From Cycloclasticus sp. (lineage in GTDB: Bacteria > Pseudomonadota > Gammaproteobacteria > Methylococcales > Cycloclasticaceae): a stretch of 64,000 nt of DNA. The notes beneath the pieces were generated by a model that had not been told where the DNA came from, did not search any database, and saw only the letters and a program-made list of their open reading frames with translations. Made by a program: the position numbers and the translations under genes. The DNA lies in contig PADC01000005.1 in the NCBI GenBank assembly GCA_002700385.1, positions 1 through 64,000 of the forward strand, given 5' to 3'. This document shows positions 49,613-62,157 of the stretch, one piece after another; the stretch's first letter is position 1, and each line of letters begins with the position of its first letter.

Positions 49613-52477
49613 TCAGCCATTTATAATCATTTCATCCCACACCGAAGTAACCAGTTGGACATGGTGTTCAACTTCTTCGACCAATACCATTTTTGGATTT
49701 TCTGCTAACGAGGCGTGATGAGACGCTTTTCGGTAAGCCTGATACGCCTCATTTAACCCTTTTTGTTGTGAATCCGAAAGGAAACCTATTTTATTTAATG
49801 TATCCAGCAAACGGATATTATCTGTATATACTAATAAGGCCGGATGGTTATTGGCATTCTCCAGCACACCGAATTGTACAATAAACTCAATATCGACAAT
49901 ACCTCCAACGCCATGTTTTAGGTCAAAATAACCCGGCTTTTTGTTTAAAAGTGTTGAACGCATTTTTTCTCGCATCTCAATCACTTCTTTCCGCAAGGCA
50001 TGACTGTCACGGGATTGCTTCAAGACCGCATGACGAATTTGTTTAAACCGCTTGGCTACTCTGTCACACCCTGCCACAAAACGTGCTCGGATTAGCGCTT
50101 GATGCTCCCATGTCCAAGCATTTTGCTGCTGATATTGCTCAAATGCCGATTCACTGCTGACCAGCAAACCCGACTGACCGTTCGGACGCAAGCGCAGATC
50201 CATTTCATATAATAAACCGGAAAATGTGCGAGTCACCATGTAGGAAATAATTTTTCGACCCAGTCGCATATAGAACTCACCTAAAGAAATACTCCGGTCC
50301 CCTGTCGTTTGCTCATCCATCTCCCCATCTTTATGGAGGAATATAATATCTAGATCAGAACTAAAGCCTAATTCGATCCCCCCCATTTTACCAAACGCAA
50401 TAACCGCAAAACCGCTCACGTCATCTATCGTTTCATTAACCGGCGCACCATATTGTTCACAAACCGAGCGCCAGCTGAGTGTCACAACCTTTTCAACAAT
50501 CACTTCAGCTATGTCCGTCAACTTATCGCTCACCACCATAACCGGAATAACACCCGTTAAATCTGAAGCCGCCACTCGTAACACATTCACCTGCTTGAAA
50601 ATCCGCAAGGCTTCCATTTGTCCTTCAGTATCATCTGGTGGAATGGATAATAAGGCTTTGTCTAAATCATCCCGAAGTTCCTCTTTTGTCGGCACGTTGA
50701 ATAAACTCAACGGGTCAATCAGCTCATCCAATAAAATAGGAGACCGCGTCACTTGCGACACAATCCAAGGGCTTAATATGCTCAATCTAACCAATTGATT
50801 AAACACAGGGGTGTTTTCAACCAATAAAACTATATAAACCACGCGGTTACAAATTTTCTCCAACATAGTTAGAAAAAGCGACAATGTTTTTTCGTGAGAC
50901 TCTCTAATCAATAAAGCCTCAACCAGCATCGGTAATAGACGAACCAGGTATTGCTGCCCTTTTTCTTGTAATTGCCTTACCGGATAGCTTTGACAGAAAT
51001 GAAGAATGCTCCGTTGCGTCTCTTGACTCACCATCACCTCCTTTAAGGTAAAATAATGCGCCAGTTCTTCCTCATTTAACGACAACCAATCCACGTTATC
51101 ACTCGACTCATCAGGTTGATCAAAGTCTATTAAACTTTCAAAATAGCCGTGCACCCTTGCCATGACCTGTTGTGTCTTTTCCTGCAATGCACCCCAGCTC
51201 TCAACATCCATCGACAAGACAAGTCGAGCACGATTAACCTCATCTTCAGGTAAATCATGTGTTTGCCTGTCATCTATCTCCTGAATATGATTTTCTAGCC
51301 GGCGCAAATAGCGATAATCTGCACTTAATTCTTCCGCCGCCAACCGCGGGATATGATTTCCCTCAGCCAATAAATCCAGTACTCTCAATATTCCTCGTTC
51401 TTGCAGTACAGTTTCTCGACCCCCTCGGATCAACTGAAAAGCTTGTCCGATAAATTCTATTTCTCGGATACCGCCGGGACCTAATTTAACATTATGTTCC
51501 ACCCCTTTTTTCTGTAACTGCGCTTCAATTTGACGTTTCATCACACGAATAGAATCAAACACGCCGTAATCCAGATAACGACGAAAAACAAAGGCTTTTA
51601 TCATCGACATCAGTTCAGCTTTACCAAGTTTTTCGCCCGTAATCAGCCGCGCTTTGACCATTGCATAACGCTCCCATTCACGTGCATGACTTTGATAATA
51701 AAGCTCCATCGCATCATTATTTAACACCAGGGCGCCACTCTCGCCAAAAGGCCTTAATCGAGTATCAACACGGAATACAAAACCATCAGCCGTGTGTTTA
51801 TCTAGGAGCTTGATCACTTGGCGACCCATGCGGGTAAAAAATTCTTCATTACTGATAACACGTTTGCCATCCGTTTCACCTACCGACGGATAACAAAAGA
51901 TAAGATCAATATCGGATGAGAAATTAAGCTCTTTTGCGCCTAACTTTCCCATACCGATAACAATGAGTTTTTGTTCCATTCCTGCTTCATCGCGTGGTAC
52001 TCCAAAACGATCGCAAGTTTGCGAATATGCCCAAGCAACAGCACATTGAATCAACGCATCGGCCAAAGCAGAAATTTTGTGTAAAACAGAATCAACATCC
52101 TCTCCCGCTAGATCCTGCCAAGCGATTCGCAACATATATTGATTGCGGAATTGACGAAGAATACGCATAACCGTTACTTCATCGCTGACACCCGATGTCA
52201 GACTCGTCAGGTCTTCTAACAGCTCATCCGTCGCCCACGGTATAGCGTCTTCTTTTTGCTTTAATGCCTTAGCCACCCTTTCAGGAAACCGAACTGCCTG
52301 CTTTTGAACAAATAAGCTGCACGCCAATGCTCGGCTAAAATCCTTTAGCGCCCTGTTGCTTTTTAGCCCCTTTTTATTTTCAAATTGAACAGATAATTCA
52401 TTGTCTACAAGGTTGGAGACCTCTCCAATTAACTCGACCGGCAACTGGTTCAATAATTCTGCTTTATTCAATATCAT
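49613..52477 (-). CDS. glnE: Glutamine synthetase adenylyltransferase/deadenylase
   Basis: GlnE adds and removes AMP on glutamine synthetase in response to nitrogen state. The 954-residue protein has the expected duplicated nucleotidyltransferase architecture, with FSSDIDLIFCYPS in the N-terminal half and FSSDLDIIFLHKD in the C-terminal half. Each is followed by a helical domain that includes GPGGIREIEFI and GVGGIVDIEFI. No frameshift is seen across its 2.9 kb. Confidence 0.97.
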   Translation of the reverse strand: MILNKAELLNQLPVELIGEVSNLVDNELSVQFENKKGLKSNRALKDFSRALACSLFVQKQAVRFPERVAKALKQKEDAIPWATDELLEDLTSLTSGVSDEVTVMRILRQFRNQYMLRIAWQDLAGEDVDSVLHKISALADALIQCAVAWAYSQTCDRFGVPRDEAGMEQKLIVIGMGKLGAKELNFSSDIDLIFCYPSVGETDGKRVISNEEFFTRMGRQVIKLLDKHTADGFVFRVDTRLRPFGESGALVLNNDAMELYYQSHAREWERYAMVKARLITGEKLGKAELMSMIKAFVFRRYLDYGVFDSIRVMKRQIEAQLQKKGVEHNVKLGPGGIREIEFIGQAFQLIRGGRETVLQERGILRVLDLLAEGNHIPRLAAEELSADYRYLRRLENHIQEIDDRQTHDLPEDEVNRARLVLSMDVESWGALQEKTQQVMARVHGYFESLIDFDQPDESSDNVDWLSLNEEELAHYFTLKEVMVSQETQRSILHFCQSYPVRQLQEKGQQYLVRLLPMLVEALLIRESHEKTLSLFLTMLEKICNRVVYIVLLVENTPVFNQLVRLSILSPWIVSQVTRSPILLDELIDPLSLFNVPTKEELRDDLDKALLSIPPDDTEGQMEALRIFKQVNVLRVAASDLTGVIPVMVVSDKLTDIAEVIVEKVVTLSWRSVCEQYGAPVNETIDDVSGFAVIAFGKMGGIELGFSSDLDIIFLHKDGEMDEQTTGDRSISLGEFYMRLGRKIISYMVTRTFSGLLYEMDLRLRPNGQSGLLVSSESAFEQYQQQNAWTWEHQALIRARFVAGCDRVAKRFKQIRHAVLKQSRDSHALRKEVIEMREKMRSTLLNKKPGYFDLKHGVGGIVDIEFIVQFGVLENANNHPALLVYTDNIRLLDTLNKIGFLSDSQQKGLNEAYQAYRKASHHASLAENPKMVLVEEVEHHVQLVTSVWDEMIING

Positions 52478-52681
52478 GGTTTTATCTTAATACATAAGCG
52501 TCTGTTTTCAATAAGCTAAACCCGAACTTCCTTGATGACTAAAAAATAAGGGGTTGTGCTTATATCAAGTATCAGCTATAAGCATACAAGTAAAGCAATA
52601 AAATCTCATGGAAGCAAAATCTGAAGAGACCCGTAACCACATGGTAAAACATATGATAATAAGCTCAATCTCTACTTGGCT

Positions 52682-52709
52682 CTGACAATACAAATTAATC
52701 CGTTAAAAT
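52682..52709 (+). promoter_or_regulatory. Candidate promoter for the PAS-GGDEF-EAL gene
   Basis: CTGACA (52682-52687) and TAAAAT (52704-52709) are separated by 16 bases, each matching the sigma-70 consensus at five of six positions. The ATG lies about 57 bases downstream. The rest of the 289-base gap between glnE and this gene shows no further gene or repeat. Confidence 0.45.
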
Positions 52710-52766
52710 CAGCGCAACGCCCTTTCAACTTTACCCATGCTAAAAAAATAGATTATTGTTAATCAT

Positions 52767-54647
52767 ATGAAAAACGACTTGCCCCATTTAAACAATGCTC
52801 CGAATAAAGAGGGTAATTCAATCATAGAATCAAACGAAAGCGTTGCTGAGTCAAAAAATGCTTCATCTTCGGATCAAACGGCCTCGCCTATCGAGCGTCA
52901 ATTAAAAGATCAACAGTCAAGCCTGCTAAAAGCACTAGACGCTTTAAAGCAATCAAAACATGAATTGAGCACTGAACGAGACTTTATGCGCGCCACCATG
53001 AACGCTCTGAATGAAGGGGTTATCGTGACGAATATGGACGGCGTTATCCAATACAGCAACCCTGCCCTTCACCATTTGTTACACAGCAACCCTGAAGATC
53101 ACTCCAATAAATTTATAGGCGATATTCTCACTTTAAAAACTGATGAATCACTCCCCATTGACCTTCTTCATATTGAGGAAAAAGCACCGACTGTAGAACA
53201 ACAAATTGCTTTTATTGAACAGGCTGATGACAATAAATTCACCGTTGAGTGGTCTCGTTCATATATTACTAATGGAAACAATAAACGCTTAGGGCTGGTC
53301 TTTACCATTAACGATATTACAACGGCTTACAACATCAATAATCAGTTAAAGCATCAAGCCACTCATGACACCTTAACAGGCTTGTTAAATAGAAATGAAT
53401 TTGATAAACGCTTATCAAATTGCCTGACCAGTACTCAAGACAATATCCGGCATAGCCTGATCTACATCGACCTTGATAAGTTTAAAATTGTTAATGACAC
53501 CTGCGGACATCAAGCGGGCGACCAATTGCTCCGACAATTATCATCCATTCTATCTCCTATGGTCAGAGGACGAGATACGCTGGCTAGACTGGGTGGTGAT
53601 GAATTTGCGATTTTACTCGAGGCTTGCCCAAAAAGTGCCGCTTTGAAAGTCGCCAATGATGTTTTATCAACCATTCAGAAGTTTCGCTTCACCCATGATC
53701 ATAAAACTTTCGACGTTGGTGCCAGTATGGGCATTGCACACTTCTCTTCAGGAGCTCAAAACGAAAACAACCCCTTGAGTGTTGCTGACGCAGCTTGCTA
53801 CAAGGCCAAAGAGAACGGCAGAAATTGCATCGTAGAAATGGATATTTCCACTATCCAGCACCAACCCAGTATTCCTCCACAACAAATGCAATGGATTAAT
53901 CGTTTAAACACTGCCCTTGAGACTGACCAGTTTATTCTCTTTCAACAAAGGGTGATTCCAACCAACCCGGGCAAAAATGATTACCTGCATTTCGAAGTTT
54001 TATTGCGAATAAAAGATGACGATGGTCGACTGATCAGCCCAGGAGCCTTTCTCCCCGCTGCCGAACGGTACGGGCTCATACACAAAATTGATCATTGGGT
54101 TATTAAAAACACTTTTGCCTGGTTATCAAATAACCCTAACGTATTAGCCAAAACTCATTTATGTAGCATTAATTTATCGGGGTTATCGCTGTCTGACGAA
54201 GACCTAACCGAATATGTCACTCGATACATCAAACTTTATAACATTGATTGCAATAAAATATGTTTTGAAATAACGGAATCCTCCGCTATTCAAAACCTGT
54301 CCTTGGCCTTTGAATTTATACATAATATGCATGAACTCGGGTGCTCTTTCTCCTTGGATGACTTTGGTACAGGCATGTCATCGTTTTCTTACTTGAAGCA
54401 GCTACCGGTCAATCATTTAAAAATAGATGGAAGTTTTATTCGTCACATTGATTCAGACCCTATTGACCTCGCCATGACACGGTCCATCAATGAAATTGGC
54501 CATGTCATGGGCATGAGCACGATGGCTGAATTTGTTGAAAGCAAAGAGATTCTTCAACTTCTAAGCCAACTCGGCGTTGACTACGCGCAAGGCTACCACA
54601 TCGCCCAACCAGCCCCCCTTGAAGAACTGCTGAAAACCCTTAATTAA
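52767..54647 (+). CDS. PAS-GGDEF-EAL cyclic-di-GMP signalling protein
   Basis: This 626-residue cytoplasmic protein has a charged N-terminal coiled stretch, a PAS sensor (about 75-190), a GGDEF domain with intact [10 protein letters not shown] (about residue 275) and an EAL domain. The latter carries EVLLR in place of EAL, then the Asn of SINLSG, E-I-T-E, the DDFGTG loop, LKIDG and Gln in YAQGYH, so the key metal and catalytic residues are kept. It could make and break c-di-GMP, or be regulated by PAS ligand. No membrane segment is seen. It overlaps the opposing copA-like gene by 4 bases. Confidence 0.95.
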   Translation: MKNDLPHLNNAPNKEGNSIIESNESVAESKNASSSDQTASPIERQLKDQQSSLLKALDALKQSKHELSTERDFMRATMNALNEGVIVTNMDGVIQYSNPALHHLLHSNPEDHSNKFIGDILTLKTDESLPIDLLHIEEKAPTVEQQIAFIEQADDNKFTVEWSRSYITNGNNKRLGLVFTINDITTAYNINNQLKHQATHDTLTGLLNRNEFDKRLSNCLTSTQDNIRHSLIYIDLDKFKIVNDTCGHQAGDQLLRQLSSILSPMVRGRDTLARLGGDEFAILLEACPKSAALKVANDVLSTIQKFRFTHDHKTFDVGASMGIAHFSSGAQNENNPLSVADAACYKAKENGRNCIVEMDISTIQHQPSIPPQQMQWINRLNTALETDQFILFQQRVIPTNPGKNDYLHFEVLLRIKDDDGRLISPGAFLPAAERYGLIHKIDHWVIKNTFAWLSNNPNVLAKTHLCSINLSGLSLSDEDLTEYVTRYIKLYNIDCNKICFEITESSAIQNLSLAFEFIHNMHELGCSFSLDDFGTGMSSFSYLKQLPVNHLKIDGSFIRHIDSDPIDLAMTRSINEIGHVMGMSTMAEFVESKEILQLLSQLGVDYAQGYHIAQPAPLEELLKTLN

Positions 54648-57073
54648 AGCTTAATTTGTTTCAACCTTAACGCATTTGCAATCACAGAAACTGAGCTTAA
54701 ACTCATTGCCGCTGCAGCGATCATCGGCGATAACAAAATCCCAAAAAACGGGTACAACACACCTGCGGCAACTGGCACACCCAAACTGTTATACAGAAAG
54801 GCAAACACAAGATTTTGCCTGATATTTCGCATCGTTGTTTTACTGAGCTTTCTCGCACGAACAATACCGGTCAAATCTCCTTTAACCAAAACAACGCCGG
54901 TGCTTTCAATCGCGATATCAGACCCATTACCCATTGCTATCCCAACATGTGCTTGTGCCAGAGCAGGCGCATCATTAACCCCATCTCCGGCCATAGCAAC
55001 AATATGTCCGGCCGCTTGAAGCTCTTTCACAACATCTGCTTTTTCAGCCGGTAAAACGCCTGCTCTGAATTCATCAATACCCAACTGTTGAGCAACCTGT
55101 TCTGCTGCATTTTGTTGATCACCCGTCAACATCACCACATGTACGTCATGTTGCTGCAGCTCCAACAAGGCATCAGCCGTGGAAGGTTTCATTTCATCTC
55201 TCAGCAAAATAACCGCACTGGCTTGATGATTAACTGCCATATACAACGCCGTTTGTCCTCGCTCCTCATTCGATATGGGCAACTCTTTTAAACGGTCTGT
55301 CTTAATGTCATGGCTTTCTAAATAACGTATATTTCCCAGCATAACTGTTTGCTGGTTAACCACCCCAGACACCCCTTGTCCTGGTGTTGAATTAAACTCA
55401 CTCACCTCAAATAAGTTCGCTTTTTTTGCCGCACGTACAACAGCTTCCGCCAATGGGTGTTCACTGGCTTTTTCAAGACTAGCCGCCAAAATAAGCAGTT
55501 CTTCATCACTCATTACGCCTAACGTTTTAATATCGGTCACACTCGGCTTTCCTTCTGTTAAGGTACCCGTTTTATCAACCACCAGCGTATCCACTTTTTC
55601 CATCAGTTCTAACATTTCGGCGTCTTTTATCAACACCCCCATGCTCGCACCACGCCCCATTCCAACCATAATCGACATCGGCGTCGCCAACCCTAATGCG
55701 CAAGGGCAGGCAATAATCAACACAGCAACCGCATTAACAACCCCTAGGCTGAGAGCAGATTCCGTTGCTAGGCCATACCAAGCAAAAAAAGTAATGACCG
55801 AAATACCCACCACAATCGGCACAAACCAAGACGCAACTAAATCCGCCACACGTTGAATCGGAGCCCGACTGCGTTGTGCCTCACTGACCATTTGAATAAT
55901 ATGTGATAATAACGTTTCACTACCGACACGTTGAGCCGTAAACGTAAAACTACCGGTCCCGTTAACCGTACCACCCACGACGGAATCACCCGCTATTTTT
56001 TCTATCGGAATTGGCTCACCGGTCACCATCGACTCATCAATCGAACTGCTCCCATTCAGCAACTCGCCGTCTACGGGAATTTTCTCGCCTGGGCGAACAC
56101 GAAGAACATCTCCAACCCTCACTTCCTCTAATGGAATATCTTCTTCATCCCCTTGAGCATTAATTCGCCTTGCCGTATTAGGTGACAACCCCACTAACAA
56201 ATGAATCGCTTTGTTCGTTTGACCTCGTGCCTTTAGTTCCAACACCTGCCCCAGCAAAACCAACGTGACAATCACCCCAGCCGCTTCAAAATACACAGGT
56301 ATCACGCCCTGTGACGTCAGCATTGAATTCGGGAATAACGTTGGGGAAAACACCGCTACCAAACTATAGAACCAAGCTACCGTTACGCCTAAACCAATCA
56401 AGGTAAACATATTCAGGTTCCACGTTTTAACCGACTGCACTGCCCGTTCAAAAAATGGCCAACCCGCCCAGATGACAACAGGCGATGCCAATAATAACTG
56501 AACCCATTGCCATGTTTTAGCCGAGGCAAATTTGAGCAACGTCTCACCCACTGCCATCTCTGACATAGCGATAATAAATAATGGAATCGTGAATAAAAGA
56601 CTTATTTTAAACCGCCGACTCATCTCATCTAATTCGGGGTTCTCTTCTTCTAAAACAACGGTTTTTGACTCTAAAGCCATGCCACAAATCGGGCACAAAC
56701 CCGGTGACTCTTCTATCACCTCAGGGTGCATTGGACAGATGTAATCTGTCTGTGTAGACGGCGGCACAAAAGCTTCAGGTTCTAGCGCCATACCACATTT
56801 AGGACAAATATCTGGCCCATCACTTTCAATACCAGGACACATGGGACAGATATATTTAGCACCTGGAATGGCCACTGGCTGCGGGCGCGGTTTATCTGAT
56901 AAATACAGTTCCGGTTCTTTATTAAACTTGATTAAACAGCCTTCGCAACAAAAGCCGTACCACTGACTTTTATACTCTGTATGGTGCTGAGTCTCTTTTG
57001 TCACACTCATCCCACACACGGGATCTTTGAAGCCTTCTTCTTTCAGCTTTGTGCCATGACAACACTCATTCAC
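54644..57073 (-). CDS. copA: Copper-type P1B ATPase with YHS and heavy-metal-binding N-terminus
   Basis: This pump would export Cu(I) or a related soft metal. The 809-residue protein has a YHS domain (DPVCGMSV at 18-25, CCEGC at 42-46) and two YICPMxP...CPxCGMAL metal-binding repeats (74-97, 111-134). The ATPase core follows, with CPC at 456-458, DKTGT (Asp500) and [10 protein letters not shown]. There is no classical HMA domain. The gene symbol is by family; the exact metal (Cu versus Ag) is not shown by sequence. Confidence 0.93.
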   Translation of the reverse strand: MNECCHGTKLKEEGFKDPVCGMSVTKETQHHTEYKSQWYGFCCEGCLIKFNKEPELYLSDKPRPQPVAIPGAKYICPMCPGIESDGPDICPKCGMALEPEAFVPPSTQTDYICPMHPEVIEESPGLCPICGMALESKTVVLEEENPELDEMSRRFKISLLFTIPLFIIAMSEMAVGETLLKFASAKTWQWVQLLLASPVVIWAGWPFFERAVQSVKTWNLNMFTLIGLGVTVAWFYSLVAVFSPTLFPNSMLTSQGVIPVYFEAAGVIVTLVLLGQVLELKARGQTNKAIHLLVGLSPNTARRINAQGDEEDIPLEEVRVGDVLRVRPGEKIPVDGELLNGSSSIDESMVTGEPIPIEKIAGDSVVGGTVNGTGSFTFTAQRVGSETLLSHIIQMVSEAQRSRAPIQRVADLVASWFVPIVVGISVITFFAWYGLATESALSLGVVNAVAVLIIACPCALGLATPMSIMVGMGRGASMGVLIKDAEMLELMEKVDTLVVDKTGTLTEGKPSVTDIKTLGVMSDEELLILAASLEKASEHPLAEAVVRAAKKANLFEVSEFNSTPGQGVSGVVNQQTVMLGNIRYLESHDIKTDRLKELPISNEERGQTALYMAVNHQASAVILLRDEMKPSTADALLELQQHDVHVVMLTGDQQNAAEQVAQQLGIDEFRAGVLPAEKADVVKELQAAGHIVAMAGDGVNDAPALAQAHVGIAMGNGSDIAIESTGVVLVKGDLTGIVRARKLSKTTMRNIRQNLVFAFLYNSLGVPVAAGVLYPFFGILLSPMIAAAAMSLSSVSVIANALRLKQIKL

Positions 57074-57108
57074 GTTATCGACTCCGAAAAAATAAATTCA
57101 TGTTTTAT

Positions 57109-57531
57109 TCAAGAGACCGCTTCAACTTCCAGCATTAACGCATTTTTCCACACCTTGATCCCAGTGACGATAATAATGACGTGGATAACCAACGTAATAA
57201 TGGCTATCACAACGTCTTCATGATGCATTGCGCTGTATATATCCCAAACACTAAAAACCATTTCCGTTATTAAAACCACAGGAATCAACGCAGGGTAATA
57301 ACGCATGGGCCTTTTAGCGCCCACTATTAAAACCACGCCGATGGACGCCAAACCCAGTCCTACAATCAACCAGGCATCTAGCAATAATTGAAAAACAATT
57401 TCTTCTTGAAACAGGTTGACACCTGGATACATGCCCGGCAGTTGCGGCGCCCAAAGAGAAGGCCATAATAAGACCAAGTTTAAAATATAAAAAATACCAA
57501 CACTCACCATCCACCATTTTAACCCTTTCAT
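57109..57531 (-). CDS. Small four-helix membrane protein, possibly BphX-like
   Basis: With the ATG at 57531, which follows AGGGGAG, the protein is 140 residues. It has four hydrophobic helices and conserved-looking MKGLKWWMVSVGIFYIL, LDAWLIVGLGLASIGVVL and HVIIIVTGIKVW. The pattern resembles the BphX-like proteins that accompany aromatic dioxygenase operons, but I am not certain. It lies upstream of copA on the same strand (35 bases before it) and diverges from the GST gene, so it could belong to either neighbourhood. Confidence 0.72.
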   Translation of the reverse strand: MKGLKWWMVSVGIFYILNLVLLWPSLWAPQLPGMYPGVNLFQEEIVFQLLLDAWLIVGLGLASIGVVLIVGAKRPMRYYPALIPVVLITEMVFSVWDIYSAMHHEDVVIAIITLVIHVIIIVTGIKVWKNALMLEVEAVS

Positions 57532-57700
57532 ACGACTCCCCTTTTTAATTATCAAAAAAACCGTTAAGACACTTATATAAAACACACACTTGCTTATATA
57601 ATCATATGCTAATTGGTTGTCCTTTACGATTATTAATCAATCAATTTCTGCTTAAACATTGTGCTAAGCATCTTCATTAATTACAACAGGAATTTTCATC

Positions 57701-58306
57701 ATGAAATTATATTACTCACCGGCTTCATGCTCTTTATCTCCTCACATTACTTTATGTGAAACAGGTCTCGATTGTGAACTGGTCAAGGTAGACTTGGCGA
57801 CACACACACTGGAAAACGGCGACAACTACTTGGACATTAACCCTCATGGTTATGTGCCTGCTTTGGTCTTAGACAATGGTGAATCATTATTTGAAGGTCC
57901 CGCGATTATTCAGTACCTTGCCGATTTAGCCCCCGAAAAAAACTTAGTGCCTGCCGCAGGCAGCTTTGAACGCGCGAAAGTACAGCAGTGGTTAAACTTT
58001 TTATCCACTGAATTGCACAAACAGCTTGCGCCTTTATTCAACCCTGCACTTCCTGACGAAGCAAAAGGCGTTTTCATTGAAGGCTATAGCAACCGACTCA
58101 ATCAACTGGCCAACGCGCTAGGTGATAATGATTATTTATTAGGCGATCAATATTCAATCGCTGATATTTATTTATTTGTTATTTTAAGCTGGCATCCATT
58201 TTTTGAATTTGACGCATCGCCTTGGCCTACCTTAGAAGCATTCCAAGCGCGTGTTGGTGCTCGTCCTGCTGTCCAACAGGCATTAAAAGAAGAAGGGTTA
58301 GCTTAA
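57701..58306 (+). CDS. Beta-class glutathione S-transferase
   Basis: The 201-residue protein begins MKLYYSPASCSLSPHITL, with Cys10 in the position of the beta-class catalytic cysteine, and has a C-terminal helical domain including DYLLGDQYSIADIYLF. BphK-type members of this class are encoded in aromatic degradation operons and act in dehalogenation or stress, so a role in handling reactive intermediates is inferred. A strong terminator follows. Confidence 0.92.
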   Translation: MKLYYSPASCSLSPHITLCETGLDCELVKVDLATHTLENGDNYLDINPHGYVPALVLDNGESLFEGPAIIQYLADLAPEKNLVPAAGSFERAKVQQWLNFLSTELHKQLAPLFNPALPDEAKGVFIEGYSNRLNQLANALGDNDYLLGDQYSIADIYLFVILSWHPFFEFDASPWPTLEAFQARVGARPAVQQALKEEGLA

Positions 58307-58321
58307 CCCTAAAAATAAAAA

Positions 58322-58357
58322 AAACCGAGATAGCTGGGTTAAAGGCTATCTCGGTTT
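58322..58357. terminator. Bidirectional intrinsic terminator between the GST and aldehyde dehydrogenase genes
   Basis: A perfect 13-bp inverted repeat (aaaccgagatagc / gctatctcggttt) with a 10-base loop is followed by a T-run on the plus strand and by an A/T-rich tract giving U residues on the minus strand. It lies between the two convergent genes and would serve both. Confidence 0.88.
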
Positions 58358-58381
58358 TTTATTGCTTCATGGCGACCTGTA

Positions 58382-59842
58382 TTACAACTTCACACAGATA
58401 TTTCGTGTCTCTGTGTAAAATTCCAGGGAGTGAACGCCTCCCTCACGTCCAATACCTGATTGCTTAGAACCGCCAAAGGCCGTTCGTAAGTCACGTAAAA
58501 ACCAGCTATTAATCCAACTTATTCCCACTTCAATTTTGGCTGCCACACGGTGAGCGCGCGATAAATCGCCTGTCCAAATCGTTGTCGATAAACCGTATTT
58601 CGTATCATTTGCCCAATTGATCACCTGCTGCTCTTCATCAAATGGCGTGATGTGACAGCATGGGCCAAAAATTTCTTCTTTCATTATCGTGGCATTCTCA
58701 CCTAAACCTGTCCAAATCGTTGGTTCCACCCACGCCCCATGTTTCAATTCATCAGGCACTGTCGGCACCCCTCCTCCAATAACAACCGTAGCACCTTCTT
58801 CCACAGCCTTTTCATAATAAGAAAGCACTTTTGCCTGGTGCTCATGACTAATCAAAGGACCATAATTGGCCTCTTTATCATCCGGCCGACCATATCGCAC
58901 TTGCTCAACCTTTTTCTTCAAAGCAGCGACAAACTTCTCAAAAATAGGCCGCTCTACATAAACACGCTCTGTCCCTAGACAAACCTGACCAGAATTAAGG
59001 AATGATGAGCGATAAATGCCATCCACTGCTTTATCAAAATCGCTATCAGCAAAAACAATACCCGCATTCTTACCGCCTAGTTCAAATGATACATCTCGCA
59101 TGCCTTCTGAAGCCGCCTTCATAATAGCCGTTCCAGTACAAGTTTCACCGGTAAAGGTAATGGCATCGACATTGCTATGGTGTGTTAAAAACTCACCTGC
59201 CGAGTCGGGCCCAAACCCATGCACAACATTAAAAACACCTTTGGGCACACCCACCGTATTCATAACCTCGCCCAATAAAGTAGCCGTTAAGGGTGTTTCT
59301 TCAGACGGTTTAACCACAACCGTATTACCACACGCTAATGCCGGCCCTACTTTCCATGTCATCAGTAAAAATGGCGCATTCCAAGGTGAAATGACGCCAA
59401 TGACGCCCTTCGGCACACGAATAGAGTAATTAAGGGCGCCTAACCCATCAGGTGTTGTCGTTTGAAACGACTCACTTGGAACATTTTTAATCACGTCGGC
59501 AAATATTTTAAAGTTTGCCGCTCCTCTGGGTATAAAGGCATGGGTCATGACAGCTTTTGGCTGCCCTGTATCTGCCATTTCTGCTTCAACAAAATCATCA
59601 AAACGCCGAGTAATTTCGTCTGCAACGCCGTACAAAATATCGACACGTTGTTCCATGGTAAATTGGCCCCATTCACCCTTGAGGGCCGTCCTTGCAGCTT
59701 TCACAGCAAGATCGACATCAACTTTACCTGCTTCAGAAATTTGAGCAATAATGCGGTGATCTACCGGAGATCGCTTGCCAAATTGTTTGTTATCTGCCGA
59801 TAAAACGAACTCGCCATTTATGAAGTGATTAATCTGTTTCAT
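58382..59842 (-). CDS. 2-hydroxymuconic semialdehyde dehydrogenase (XylG/DmpC type)
   Basis: This enzyme oxidises ring-cleavage semialdehydes of the catechol meta-pathway to the dicarboxylic acid using NAD. The 486-residue ALDH carries catalytic Cys288 (NSGQVCLGTE), Glu254 (FELGGKN) and Asn155 (PWNAPF). The C-terminal RTAFGGSKQSGIGREGG followed by EFYTE is characteristic of hydroxymuconic semialdehyde dehydrogenases. It diverges from the dioxygenase genes across a 261-base gap and shares a terminator with the GST gene. Other ALDH substrates cannot be excluded. Confidence 0.9.
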   Translation of the reverse strand: MKQINHFINGEFVLSADNKQFGKRSPVDHRIIAQISEAGKVDVDLAVKAARTALKGEWGQFTMEQRVDILYGVADEITRRFDDFVEAEMADTGQPKAVMTHAFIPRGAANFKIFADVIKNVPSESFQTTTPDGLGALNYSIRVPKGVIGVISPWNAPFLLMTWKVGPALACGNTVVVKPSEETPLTATLLGEVMNTVGVPKGVFNVVHGFGPDSAGEFLTHHSNVDAITFTGETCTGTAIMKAASEGMRDVSFELGGKNAGIVFADSDFDKAVDGIYRSSFLNSGQVCLGTERVYVERPIFEKFVAALKKKVEQVRYGRPDDKEANYGPLISHEHQAKVLSYYEKAVEEGATVVIGGGVPTVPDELKHGAWVEPTIWTGLGENATIMKEEIFGPCCHITPFDEEQQVINWANDTKYGLSTTIWTGDLSRAHRVAAKIEVGISWINSWFLRDLRTAFGGSKQSGIGREGGVHSLEFYTETRNICVKL

Positions 59843-59925
59843 TTGTTTCCTCTATGAATTTGATTCGGTTTATTGTCTAAAAAACTTAATGGTTTTATCG
59901 CCTAACTGCGATACTCGGTCTCGCT

Positions 59926-59931
59926 ATTATA
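59926..59931 (-). promoter_or_regulatory. Candidate -10 element of the aldehyde dehydrogenase gene
   Basis: The minus strand reads TATAAT at 59931-59926, about 84 bases upstream of the dehydrogenase ATG. No convincing -35 box lies at the right distance; TTCAAC is 19 bases away. Support is weak. Confidence 0.3.
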
Positions 59932-60021
59932 CGCTTCGCTTTTGCTTTTAGTTGAAACTAACACCCCTTTCTGCACAACTCAAGTGTATTCTGAATATAA
60001 ACCGTTGCCGCCCTTCCGATA

Positions 60022-60050
60022 TTGATTTAAGTCCCCCACTTACATATAGT
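60022..60050 (+). promoter_or_regulatory. Promoter of the ring-hydroxylating dioxygenase genes
   Basis: TTGATT (60022-60027) and TATAGT (60045-60050) are exactly 17 bases apart. A 12-bp palindrome ATATAGCTATAT (60070-60081) follows just downstream, inside the predicted 5' leader, and AGAGGAGAAG lies before the ATG at 60104. The palindrome is a candidate operator. Confidence 0.55.
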
Positions 60051-60069
60051 ATAACTTAACCGCCTATTA

Positions 60070-61445
<1,376 letters not shown>

Positions 61446-61491
61446 CAAGCGTCTTTTAACTTCACCCGACCCTTACATGTAGGAACCCACT

Positions 61492-62067
61492 ATGGCCTTT
61501 CATATCGACATTAATCAACTTGTTTCAACCCCAGCGCCAGACCTTGCGCTACAACATGAAGTGGAGCAGTTTTATTACCGCGAAGCATTACTTTTAGACA
61601 ACATTCAATACGAAGACTGGTTCGGTTTATTGGATGATGATATTCATTACTTTATGCCTATCAGACGAAACCGCATGCAACGATACGGCAAAGTAAGATC
61701 AACGGATGTACCTGAGTACACCAGTGAACATGAATTTGCTCACTTTGATGAAGACAAAGCCACCATGACGGGACGTTTAAGAAAATTGCTCAGTGATTAT
61801 AGCTGGTCAGAAAACCCGGCCTCCCGAACACGTCATACCGTATCCAACGTGATCATTACCCCCGGCGAAGAAAACGGCACCTTGAATGTTTGCTCATCGT
61901 TTATTGTTTATCGTAATAGGCTGGAAACCCAAGTGGATCTATTCGCCGGCGAACGTCACGATATTCTACGACGTGCTGATAACACCCTGGGCTTTAAAAT
62001 AGCCAAGCGAACCATCCTAATCGACCAAAGCACGATCTTGTCTAATAATTTAAGTATTTTCTTTTAA
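61492..62067 (+). CDS. Ring-hydroxylating dioxygenase beta subunit
   Basis: The 191-residue protein is the NTF2/SnoaL-like small subunit: [12 protein letters not shown] and [20 protein letters not shown] near the N-terminus, and a C-terminal [20 protein letters not shown]. It begins 46 bases after the alpha subunit with GTAGGAA as a ribosome-binding site. The frame is intact, which argues that the alpha-subunit shift is recent or an error. No ferredoxin or reductase gene is visible nearby. Confidence 0.95.
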   Translation: MAFHIDINQLVSTPAPDLALQHEVEQFYYREALLLDNIQYEDWFGLLDDDIHYFMPIRRNRMQRYGKVRSTDVPEYTSEHEFAHFDEDKATMTGRLRKLLSDYSWSENPASRTRHTVSNVIITPGEENGTLNVCSSFIVYRNRLETQVDLFAGERHDILRRADNTLGFKIAKRTILIDQSTILSNNLSIFF

Positions 62068-62108
62068 ACCTGTCCAAACAGACACCGTTTAAACATATTT
62101 AAAATACG

Positions 62109-62133
62109 GCGGCTGCCTAACTTGGGCAGCCGC
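62109..62133. terminator. Hairpin terminator after the dioxygenase genes
   Basis: A 9-bp GC-rich inverted repeat (gcggctgcc / ggcagccgc) with a 7-base loop lies between the convergent dioxygenase beta and transporter genes. The plus-strand side is followed by taattaaa with no strong T-run; the minus-strand side runs into tattttaaat. It is probably a weak bidirectional terminator. Confidence 0.6.
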
Positions 62134-62157
62134 TAATTAAAGCAACAATGCTGCGGC

